This document shows, piece by piece, positions 34,744-42,015 of a DNA stretch of 64,000 nt. The notes beneath the pieces were generated by a model that was given only the letters and a program-made list of their open reading frames with translations, was not told the origin of the DNA and searched no databases. Each line of letters begins with the position of its first letter. Position 1 is the first letter of the stretch. The translations under genes were made by a program, and so were the position numbers. The DNA comes from CAZCDS01 sp964497585 (GTDB lineage: Bacteria > Desulfobacterota > Desulfomonilia > Desulfomonilales > Desulfomonilaceae), in contig CAZCDS010000001.1 in NCBI GenBank assembly GCA_964497585.1, positions 186,001 through 250,000 of the forward strand. The letters are read 5' to 3'.

Positions 34744-36336
34744 TCACGCGATCCACAAGCATTCAAGATAGGACCCGCTGAAATCGACGGTAATCCCCGG
34801 CTGGTTTGTTTCCAGGTCCCATGCGACGAAGAAGGTGAATCGATCGAGCGTGAACTCGTTGTCTGGACCGAGCCTGGAGTTAATGATGTCGGTAGCCGTA
34901 CGAACCGTCCCGATTATCTTCTTGTCAATTCTCAGCGTCGAATTGAGGTCTTTGAGCGCGGTGCGCGTCTGCAACTGATCCAGAGCCTCGTCCCAGTGGA
35001 TGGCCGGGACCTTCCTGCGCAGCACGTACAGGTTACCCCGGTCCCGGAGGACAAGGAGGGGAGGGTTTGTCCGGAGCGGGGTATTCCGCGCCCGTTCACC
35101 GAGGAGCGCGGTTTCGAGCTGCTCGAGCACTTTTCTCTTTCTCTCCACCTCTTCCAGGAACCGTGGCTGGATTCGTTCGAAGATGTAGTCCGTACCGTCG
35201 ATGGCAATCTCTTTTAATCTCGTCGGGTCGAACCCCAGGTCAAGCAGATCTCCGATGGTCAGCGTATCGCTTGACGCTCGTCCCTCTTTTTCCAGCCAGG
35301 CGACGAGACTGGGCCGGCGGTAGTTCGGGAGAGATTCGATGACCCGTGCGGGATGCTTCTTGATCACGTCGGGAAGCAGGAGCCACAGCTCTCTGTCGCC
35401 GCCCACGAACTCCGGGTTCCACGCAAGGCATCGGGGCGCGTACGACTGCACCGTGAGCGCCCGCACGTCCGGATCCAGGACAATCTGCCCGAGAGATTCC
35501 CCGCCGGTGTACCCGACCAGTCGGCTGATACGGTGACTGAATCCGAGGAGTTTGGTGACGAACCGGGTGAACATGAACCGCATCAGCGAGTCGGTCTGGC
35601 TGTTTGAGATCCGTCCCCGGAAGTAGGTGAGCAATGCGCCGTACAGTTCTTTGAACTCCTCGATCGTTCGTTTGACCATGAGTTCGTTGTCCCGCATGTC
35701 AATCGCGGGTCTCTTGCGCCTGAGGTGGTGGACGAGCCGGCGGATGGGATCCGCGAGATTCCTGTCCCGCATCGAGGGGGGTATGAACACCATGTACACG
35801 CCGTCCTCGATGGAATCTCCGTTCTTCAGGATATGGTCGATCGGTAGCCAGTGGTGTTTGAGGTAGATGTCGAAGGTCGGGTCTTCCTGCGGGATAATAT
35901 TATCGAGGATGCCGATCGCGGACTTCTTGATGAGGAAATTCCCGAATTCCTCCAATATACGAGATCCTAGCCCCTTGTTCCGGAAGGGCGCGGCGACTTC
36001 CACGTAGACGAGGTAATAGCACGGCATCGGTTTGTTGAGATAAATCATGTTCAAACGCCCAAGGTTCTCGCCCGATTCCGCGTTGATTTCCAACACCTGA
36101 AATCCGTTGGTGGCTTGTTCCGGCTTGAGTCGATCCACCGTGCTTCCTGAAACGGTCTTGTTCACCAGTTCCGACAGTTCCGCGAAGAGATCGGCGACGA
36201 TAGGTGCGTCGGTAGCACCGGCCCGTGTCCCTTCGTCGATGAGACTGATGAGGCCTAGCCTGTCGTTTACGCTTAGTGAATTGTGTTCCATCGAGTCGTT
36301 CCGGTTGCGGACTGCGTCTGTGGCGTCATTCGTCAT
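34744..36336 (-). CDS. GNAT-like acetyltransferase domain fused to a large unknown domain
   Basis: The protein has 530 residues. A GNAT-type acyl-CoA site, VEVAAPFRNKGLGSRILEEF (112-131) with R/Q-x-x-G-x-G at 119-124, sits in the first third. Residues 200-530 are mostly helical, rich in Arg, Glu and Leu, and unlike any family I know. ATG 36336 is preceded by AAGGG. Upstream is a promoter, a 21-codon leader peptide very rich in Phe and Tyr, and an intrinsic terminator, so expression is probably attenuated by charged tRNA-Phe/Tyr. This hints at a role tied to aromatic amino acids, but the reaction is unknown. Confidence 0.8.
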   Translation of the reverse strand: MTNDATDAVRNRNDSMEHNSLSVNDRLGLISLIDEGTRAGATDAPIVADLFAELSELVNKTVSGSTVDRLKPEQATNGFQVLEINAESGENLGRLNMIYLNKPMPCYYLVYVEVAAPFRNKGLGSRILEEFGNFLIKKSAIGILDNIIPQEDPTFDIYLKHHWLPIDHILKNGDSIEDGVYMVFIPPSMRDRNLADPIRRLVHHLRRKRPAIDMRDNELMVKRTIEEFKELYGALLTYFRGRISNSQTDSLMRFMFTRFVTKLLGFSHRISRLVGYTGGESLGQIVLDPDVRALTVQSYAPRCLAWNPEFVGGDRELWLLLPDVIKKHPARVIESLPNYRRPSLVAWLEKEGRASSDTLTIGDLLDLGFDPTRLKEIAIDGTDYIFERIQPRFLEEVERKRKVLEQLETALLGERARNTPLRTNPPLLVLRDRGNLYVLRRKVPAIHWDEALDQLQTRTALKDLNSTLRIDKKIIGTVRTATDIINSRLGPDNEFTLDRFTFFVAWDLETNQPGITVDFSGSYLECLWIA

Positions 36337-36390
36337 AATCGGTATCCCTTTGGGGCTGGGAGCATTCAGAGTCCCTCATGTTCAGAAACG

Positions 36391-36417
36391 AAAAAAGCGG
36401 AGTGTGAACTCCGCTTT
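36391..36417 (-). terminator. Intrinsic terminator in the attenuator leader
   Basis: On the minus strand a perfect 10-bp stem AAAGCGGAGT / ACTCCGCTTT with loop TCAC (36417-36394) is followed by further Ts to 36391, giving six in a row. It lies 28 bases after the leader-peptide stop and 55 bases before the GNAT-like gene. GTGTGA at 36444-36439 can pair with TCACAC at 36407-36402 (loop and start of the 3' arm), a possible though short antiterminator. It could also end transcripts from the TPR gene. Confidence 0.8.
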
Positions 36418-36444
36418 GTAACCCTGCTTGTCGGATCGTCACAC

Positions 36445-36510
36445 CTAGTACATGCCAGGTCTCCCACTAAAGTAATAAAAGTAAAAGAAGTCCCGAATAG
36501 TGACGATCAT
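36445..36510 (-). CDS. Phe/Tyr-rich leader peptide
   Basis: This 21-codon reading frame is too short for standard gene calls. It begins MIVTIRD, continues with seven aromatic residues in a row (FFYFYYF) and ends SGRPGMY before TAG. A ribosome binding site AAGGA lies seven bases before ATG 36510. A terminator follows 28 bases after the stop. The composition mirrors known Phe-controlled leaders such as pheL and pheM of enteric bacteria. Ribosome stalling at the Phe/Tyr codons would be the sensor. Confidence 0.82.
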   Translation of the reverse strand: MIVTIRDFFYFYYFSGRPGMY

Positions 36511-36530
36511 CTTTCTTTCCTTAAGATTAT

Positions 36531-36559
36531 CTTTTAACCGGTCCTCCCAATCTTGTCAA
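36531..36559 (-). promoter_or_regulatory. Promoter of the attenuator leader
   Basis: TTGACA (36559-36554) and TAAAAG (36536-36531) are spaced by 17 bases on the minus strand. Transcription would start about 15 bases before the leader-peptide ATG, just including its ribosome binding site. The -35 box is perfect and the -10 box matches four of six positions. Confidence 0.6.
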
Positions 36560-36657
36560 GAGCGTTTACCGTCAGTATTCCATTCAGAGGACACGTGGAA
36601 AATCTTCCGTACTGAAGAACTCTCGCCCAGGTAGAAGCAACCTGCCGTGTTCACCGC

Positions 36658-37437
36658 TTACCAGAGACGACGATGCAGGCCTCGTCGTGCCGATTTCCGG
36701 GAATCGTCGAGGCGAGGCCTACTGGCTATTCCGAGGGATTTGCGGACTTGCTCGATCCATGTGCCGATCTGTTTTTTCCATGACGAGTTAGTTGTCATGC
36801 GTTCGGCCCGTTCGAGGTAGTCGATGGCCAGGGCGGGCTTGTCCGCCAGCATGTAAGCGCGGCCGAGGTTTCCCAGGGCATCCGCGTTCCGAGGATTGAG
36901 GACGGCCGCTCTTCTGTAATCCATGACGGCCTCGTTGTACCGTTGGAGCCCGGTGAGCGCCAATCCCCGGCCGAGGTAAGCTTCCGCGGACCGGGGAGAA
37001 AACTCAATGGCTCGTGAAAAGTCCTTGACCGCTCCCTCCAGGTCGTTGGCGAAAAGTCGGCTGTCGCCCCTGAGCAGATATCCTCGAACATCGGACGGAT
37101 TGAGCTGAACGTACCGGGTGAAGTCCTTGACTGCCGCTCCCTCGAGACCGAGTCGGTGGTAGGTCGTCCCCCGCAGCCTGTACGCAGTTGCATAGTCCGG
37201 TTTTCCCCGAATCGCTGCGGAGAAGTGCTTCACCGCTCTCCAATATCTCTTTTTCTCGAACTGCCTGAGTCCCTGGTCCAGCTCAAAGCGCGCGGACCTT
37301 CCTCCCTTTCGCACGGCTGATCTCTCATTCCCCTGCCCCCAGGCCGTGGCAGTCCGGAAGATCGTGGCAGACGTACAGCAGAGAAAGATGATCCAAGCGA
37401 AGACTAGGAGGTACGGTCGGTTCGTACGCGAGAGCAT
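36658..37437 (-). CDS. Exported TPR-repeat protein
   Basis: The 259 residues include a signal-like hydrophobic segment (10-33). Five tetratricopeptide repeats span about 50-220, with the usual pattern (for example YxxRGxxxxxLGxxxxAxxDFxxxxxxxP). The C-terminal 30 residues are basic. TPR arrays bind partner proteins; the partner is unknown. It lies upstream of the attenuator on the same strand but is probably a separate transcript. Confidence 0.85.
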   Translation of the reverse strand: MLSRTNRPYLLVFAWIIFLCCTSATIFRTATAWGQGNERSAVRKGGRSARFELDQGLRQFEKKRYWRAVKHFSAAIRGKPDYATAYRLRGTTYHRLGLEGAAVKDFTRYVQLNPSDVRGYLLRGDSRLFANDLEGAVKDFSRAIEFSPRSAEAYLGRGLALTGLQRYNEAVMDYRRAAVLNPRNADALGNLGRAYMLADKPALAIDYLERAERMTTNSSWKKQIGTWIEQVRKSLGIASRPRLDDSRKSARRGLHRRLW

Positions 37438-37705
37438 TGCGTCCTAACGTCCCAAGTGAGACTGCACAGGCTTTAGCAGGCACTTGAGGCCTTGTCAACC
37501 ATCGGTTCCCTTCCGCGACATCGAGGAAGGAGTCGACCTTCCTGCCGCCGGTTGATGCGGGGATCTTCTTGTCACGAATGCCTGCCGTGCTATAGTTGAC
37601 GGACCGCAACGGCCGGATATTCCGGTCCACGGTACGAGATGTTTTACGGTCGGTCCGGGTCGCGACTCGACAGACGTGCCGACGAGTTCAACAAGAGGTG
37701 TGCAT

Positions 37706-38482
37706 ATGGCTTACCGGGATATTCTTGTATCCGTTGATGATGGGATCGGCATCATCACGATGAATTCGCCACAGACCGTCAACGCACTTTCACGGAACAT
37801 GATCGGAGAACTTCTTGACGCGTTCAAGAGATTCCGAACCGAATCCGCGGCAAGGGTCATCGTTCTGCGCGCCGAAGGAAAGAACTTCTGTTCGGGCCAC
37901 AACCTCAAGGAGATGGTCGACGACGAGGTCGCGGTGTACAAGTTCATCTTCGATCAGTGCACCGAGATGATGACGGCGATCCACGCGATCTCTCAGCCGG
38001 TCATCGCGCAGGTTCAAGGAATCGCGACCGCGGCGGGTTGCCAACTCGTGGCCACATGCGATCTGGCAGTGGCGGACAAGACCGCACGTTTCGGCACGCC
38101 CGGCGTACAGATCGGTCTGTTCTGTACTACTCCGATGGTAGCTTTAAGTCGGGTAGTCGGTCGCAGGGTAGCTCTGGAGATGCTCCTGACCGGACGCCTC
38201 ATCTCCGCGGAAGAAGCCCTGAGTTTCGGTCTCGTCAACAGAGTTGTTCCTGAGGAGGAACTGGAATCGGCCACCATGGAACTCGCCCGCACCATTGCCG
38301 AGGCGAGCCCGCTGACCGTGGCGATCGGAAAACGGGCCTTCTACGCACAGATTGACAAGGAAGAGGCCGCGGCGTACGCCATCGCCGCTCCCACCATAAC
38401 GATGAACCTCATGACCGAAGACGCACAGGAAGGAATCAAAGCGTTCCTCGAAAAGAGAAAACCCACCTGGAAAGGAAGATAG
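37706..38482 (+). CDS. Enoyl-CoA hydratase/isomerase family protein
   Basis: This crotonase-fold enzyme has 258 residues. The CoA-binding and oxyanion-hole segments are NFCSGHNLKEM (about 62-72) and QGIATAAGCQLVATCDLAVAD (about 107-127). FCSGHNLKE is close to the ECHDC3-type branch, whose reaction is not settled, so I do not assign a pathway. ATG 37706 has AGAGGTG upstream, better than the GTG at 37676. It stands alone, convergent with the next gene. Confidence 0.9.
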   Translation: MAYRDILVSVDDGIGIITMNSPQTVNALSRNMIGELLDAFKRFRTESAARVIVLRAEGKNFCSGHNLKEMVDDEVAVYKFIFDQCTEMMTAIHAISQPVIAQVQGIATAAGCQLVATCDLAVADKTARFGTPGVQIGLFCTTPMVALSRVVGRRVALEMLLTGRLISAEEALSFGLVNRVVPEEELESATMELARTIAEASPLTVAIGKRAFYAQIDKEEAAAYAIAAPTITMNLMTEDAQEGIKAFLEKRKPTWKGR

Positions 38483-38595
38483 TTCCCGCAGCCGCCGTGC
38501 TGCGCTGATTGGTCCTTTTCAGGGAACAGTCCAGCAAGAGGCTTTCCGTCCAAAGCCCCTCCCTGGACGCGGCCTTTTCGGATTCTCCGCGAAGC

Positions 38596-39102
38596 TTATT
38601 CGTCGAGTCCCCTTCCCACCCAGCAGGGCACCACGGCCCCGCGAACGCAATCGCTGCGTGGTATATAGGGCTTCAGATCGACAACCGGTGTCCCGTCTAA
38701 AGCATCCGTCTTCTCAACCGTTATCCGGCTGTCCTTGACGGAGACGATCTTGCACACGTTAAACGCAATAAGGTTCGGCCTGACCGGCGCCCTGGTGGCG
38801 AAGACTCCCCTGAGGGGGTTGGTCGGGTCTCTTCTCGGATAAACCCGAAGCGTGGCACGTTTCTCCGGTGTGTCATTTCGATCGAACCAGTAGAGCACGA
38901 TCACGTGGGAGAAGCCGTCGAGTCCCAGAAGGGCCTTCTGGTATTTCGGGTAGATCTCGATGACGTCCCACTTGACCGTCTTCACGATCTTTCCCACAGG
39001 AATGATGGTGTAGTTCTCGGACATGGCTTCATGCGCGCCCGTTGTAAGCAAAAGCAGCAGAGAGATGAGCGCTACGCGGAGAGCGCTTTTCATGGCGACC
39101 AT
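38596..39102 (-). CDS. UPF0066/TrmO-like domain protein with signal peptide
   Basis: The 168 residues include a UPF0066 (TsaA/TrmO) domain from about residue 30: IIPVGKIVK, LLGLDGFSHVIVLYWFDRND, ATRAPVRPNLIAFNVCKIVSV and DALDGTPVVDLKPYIPRSD. Known members methylate t6A37 of tRNA with S-adenosylmethionine in the cytoplasm. Here ATG 39102, with GGAGG eight bases before it, adds a typical signal peptide (MKSALRVALISLLLLLTTGA). The internal ATG at 39024 lacks a ribosome binding site. If exported, the protein cannot act on tRNA, so its role is open. Confidence 0.82.
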   Translation of the reverse strand: MVAMKSALRVALISLLLLLTTGAHEAMSENYTIIPVGKIVKTVKWDVIEIYPKYQKALLGLDGFSHVIVLYWFDRNDTPEKRATLRVYPRRDPTNPLRGVFATRAPVRPNLIAFNVCKIVSVKDSRITVEKTDALDGTPVVDLKPYIPRSDCVRGAVVPCWVGRGLDE

Positions 39103-39236
39103 TCTCCGACCTCCAGTCGTGGAGGGATAACCTGGACCCAAGAAAGATCAATTCTCCCACTCCTGAACCCGGGAATTTGCGAAGGTCTCCCTCTCGGAAC
39201 GGCTTGTCAATCGGGAAACATGCCTGTCAAAAAAAC

Positions 39237-39548
39237 TCAGTCTTCGCCGATCACATCCTGTACCCATCGGTACGCCGCGACCGTCGAAGGAAAGCCGACA
39301 AGGGTCACAGAAAGGAGCACCGCCTGGAGCACTTCCTCTTTCGAGGCCCCCACGTCCAAAGCACGGCGTGCATGGGAACGGACTCCACCCGGTGATCCCA
39401 GCCCAATGGAAATCCCCAACTGAATGAGATGCTTGGTCTTTTCATCCACCGGGCCGGTCTTTGCTGCAAGATCCCCCACTTTCTGATAAGCGTCGAGAAT
39501 CTCCGGGTACTCTTCCTTAAATTGCTTAAATATCTCAGGTAGATACAT
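39237..39548 (-). CDS. Carboxymuconolactone decarboxylase-family protein lacking the CxxC
   Basis: This small helical protein (103 residues) has the AhpD/CMD fold: KTKHLIQLGISIGLGSPGG, VRSHARRALDVGASKEEVLQ and the rest. The active-site CxxCxxH of peroxidase-type members is replaced by PGGVRSH, leaving only His, so it cannot be a thiol peroxidase. ATG 39548 follows GGAAGG. Its physiological role is unknown. Confidence 0.85.
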   Translation of the reverse strand: MYLPEIFKQFKEEYPEILDAYQKVGDLAAKTGPVDEKTKHLIQLGISIGLGSPGGVRSHARRALDVGASKEEVLQAVLLSVTLVGFPSTVAAYRWVQDVIGED

Positions 39549-39905
39549 GGCAAAGGGCCTTCCTGTCTTTTCTCTTCATTCGTAACGGATCCTCTGTCGA
39601 CAGAGCGTATAGTATCACAACCGGATCGAGATTTCCTTTCGCTGCCACGCGGGAGAGTACGATTGGGAGGCTGTGCTGACGGTGCACTCGTGGTCCCGAC
39701 ATGCTCAGGGCACGGCCCGCAGCTTGAGCAGCAAGCTTTTCCTGTTTCGTTGACACTTCGTGGGAAAATGTAGATAGTGGAAATAGGCTCAGGAAGGAGC
39801 CGTTGGAACGGCACCAGCAAATGCTGGAAGACAAGGAAATTGATGAGAATCTCGTTGGCGTTCCGATCTATTGATTCGCCGGCAGCGGATCTGAGGCGAT
39901 CAGGC
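39549..39905. other. Intergenic region between divergent genes
   Basis: This region contains the start regions of the CMD-like gene and the MoxR operon. An in-frame extension of moxR back to 39777 is open but its residues do not resemble MoxR N-termini. No clear promoter boxes were picked out. Confidence 0.4.
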
Positions 39906-40847
39906 ATGGTTCAACCGGAAGAAGTTCCCAAGAAGCTCGTAGAGTCCATTTCCAAGGTTCTCATTGGGAAAGAGGCACAGGCGAAACGGGTCGTGGTCGC
40001 ACTACTCGCCAGAGGTCACGTCCTCATCGAGGATATTCCCGGCGTGGGCAAGACGCTCCTCGCAATCGCCGCGGCACGCTCGATGGGGGTCCGTTTCCGG
40101 CGGATTCAGTTCACGAACGACACGCTTCCGTCCGATGTGATCGGCGTGAACGTGTACAACCCAAAGATCTCGGAATTCGAATTCAAGGAAGGCCCTATTT
40201 TCACGGAGGTCCTGCTGGCAGACGAGATCAATCGCACCTCCCCGCGGACCCAGTCTGCGCTCCTGGAGGCCATGGCCGAGGGTCGCGTCTCGGTTGACGG
40301 GGTAACGTACGTTCTTTCGGAGCCCTTCTTCGTCCTTTCGACCATGAACCCGGTCGAGCGGTTCGGATCGTTCGATCTGCCGGAAAGCCAGTTGGACAGG
40401 TTCATGATGTCCATCAGTCTCGGGTACCCTGACAGGGACCACGAGCGAGTAATCCTGGATCGGGACATCGAACACATCCATGCCGAGGAGCTGGAGCCTG
40501 TTACCGATGTACAGAGCATCAAGGCTGCCCAGGAGGCGGTCAGCCGGGTGAAGGTTGACTCGAGCATTATGGAGTATCTCCTCGACCTGGTCAAAGCGAC
40601 ACGGGAGAACCCAGAGATTCGGTTGGGTCTCTCTTCGCGGGCAGGACTCCATTTGAAGCGGGCCTCCCAGGCTCACGCATTGATGGAAGGTCGTGATTAC
40701 GTGATTCCCCAGGACGTGAGAAGCCTCTTCGTTCCCGTCGGTTTGCACAGAATCCTCCTGTCGTCCTCTTCCGCCGACGAGAGCAACCGGGAAGCCAAGA
40801 GCAACCTTTTAGCCCGCATCCTCCGATCCGTGGACGCGCCGATCTAG
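39906..40847 (+). CDS. MoxR-family AAA+ ATPase
   Basis: This chaperone-like ATPase has 313 residues. Walker A PGVGKT is at 45-50, Walker B LLADEINR at 102-109 and sensor LSTMNPVERFG at about 150. MoxR proteins activate VWA- or DUF58-containing partners. ATG 39906 is chosen because the conserved region begins right after it. It heads a three-gene set with DUF58 and TgpA-type genes, a common operon. Confidence 0.93.
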   Translation: MVQPEEVPKKLVESISKVLIGKEAQAKRVVVALLARGHVLIEDIPGVGKTLLAIAAARSMGVRFRRIQFTNDTLPSDVIGVNVYNPKISEFEFKEGPIFTEVLLADEINRTSPRTQSALLEAMAEGRVSVDGVTYVLSEPFFVLSTMNPVERFGSFDLPESQLDRFMMSISLGYPDRDHERVILDRDIEHIHAEELEPVTDVQSIKAAQEAVSRVKVDSSIMEYLLDLVKATRENPEIRLGLSSRAGLHLKRASQAHALMEGRDYVIPQDVRSLFVPVGLHRILLSSSSADESNREAKSNLLARILRSVDAPI

Positions 40848-40998
40848 GGCTTTAAATAGCCTTTCCCGGAGTGGCTTGGACTCGCCAAGCGATATTGGGC
40901 AACCTCATCAGAAGCGGCCGTGGCCCGAGAGCCCACTTCTCCTCAAGCTTCGGTGTCTGCGTCTCAACAGCACGTGTGCTCGGCAATCGGAGAAATCG

Positions 40999-42015
40999 TT
41001 GGACAGAGCAGTAACAAAACCACGCAAACCAGGAATAAAGCCCACGGCGTACGGATGGGTCATGATATTCCTGGCCGTGTGGCTGCCTCTTTGCGGGGCC
41101 GTGACAATCAACAATTTCCTTTTCATGATATTCGGAATGACCGTGGGCCTCGGTCTCATATCCCACCGGCTGGCGCGAAGAAATATCAATTCCGTCAACA
41201 TATCAAGGAAGTTCCCGAACGAGATCTTTGCGGGTATGCGCTTCACGGTAAGGTATGACGCAGAGACGAGCCTCAAGCGCGGGGGATCGTACACGCTTCG
41301 ACTCTCGGAGAACCCACCCCTTGAAGGCTCGGAGGAGGCTGTCGATTTCTTCCATGTGAGGCCGGATGAAGAGAGTCTGGCCTATGGCTCGTATATTATT
41401 GAAAGAAGGGGGAAACACCGTGTTAGAGCGGGAGTCCTCAGCTCATCTTTTCCCTTTGGGCTCGCCGCATACTTGCGGAGCTGCGGCGGGGATCAGAACG
41501 TGGTCGTCTTTCCCAAAATAGAGCCGATCGACACGGACGTCGCGATGTACGCACGGGGAGGGGGTACAAGCGTCGAACGAATAGGTCCATTCGGGACGGT
41601 CCCGTACAAGTTCCGGGAGTATGTGGCGGGAGATCCTCGCCGACACATCGACTGGAAAAAGAGCGCTCGAACCGGTGAACTGATTTCCAGAGATCTCTCC
41701 GAGGAAGTATCCGGGGAGATACTGATCCGGCTTCCGTCCGACGCGAGCGAGGAAGCGATATCCCGGGCCGCATCGCTGGTTGTGCACTTTGGCAAACGCG
41801 GAATCCCCGTCTCACTGGAAGCGCCCGGAATCTCTGTGGAAGCAGGCACGGGACCGCAGTTCGTCAGGAAATTGCTCACAATCCTTGCCCTTTGGGACGG
41901 CTGGACGGGCGCGGTCCCCACATCCACGCGCTGCGAGGGAACGATCGTCGAGGTGGAACGATCGGGTGAATTTTCCCTCAGGCAGCCGGGAGAGGCATAT
42001 GGACGGTCCTGCTGA
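40999..42015 (+). CDS. DUF58 protein
   Basis: This membrane-anchored protein has 338 residues. Two TM helices lie near the N-terminus (about 17-34 and 40-57) and the DUF58 signature REYVAGDPRRHIDWKKSART at about 210-229. TTG 40999 has GGAG seven bases upstream; the longer frame to 40876 looks non-coding. It lies between MoxR and the transglutaminase and overlaps the latter by 17 bases. Such proteins probably act in envelope or peptidoglycan-linked processes. Confidence 0.88.
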   Translation: MDRAVTKPRKPGIKPTAYGWVMIFLAVWLPLCGAVTINNFLFMIFGMTVGLGLISHRLARRNINSVNISRKFPNEIFAGMRFTVRYDAETSLKRGGSYTLRLSENPPLEGSEEAVDFFHVRPDEESLAYGSYIIERRGKHRVRAGVLSSSFPFGLAAYLRSCGGDQNVVVFPKIEPIDTDVAMYARGGGTSVERIGPFGTVPYKFREYVAGDPRRHIDWKKSARTGELISRDLSEEVSGEILIRLPSDASEEAISRAASLVVHFGKRGIPVSLEAPGISVEAGTGPQFVRKLLTILALWDGWTGAVPTSTRCEGTIVEVERSGEFSLRQPGEAYGRSC

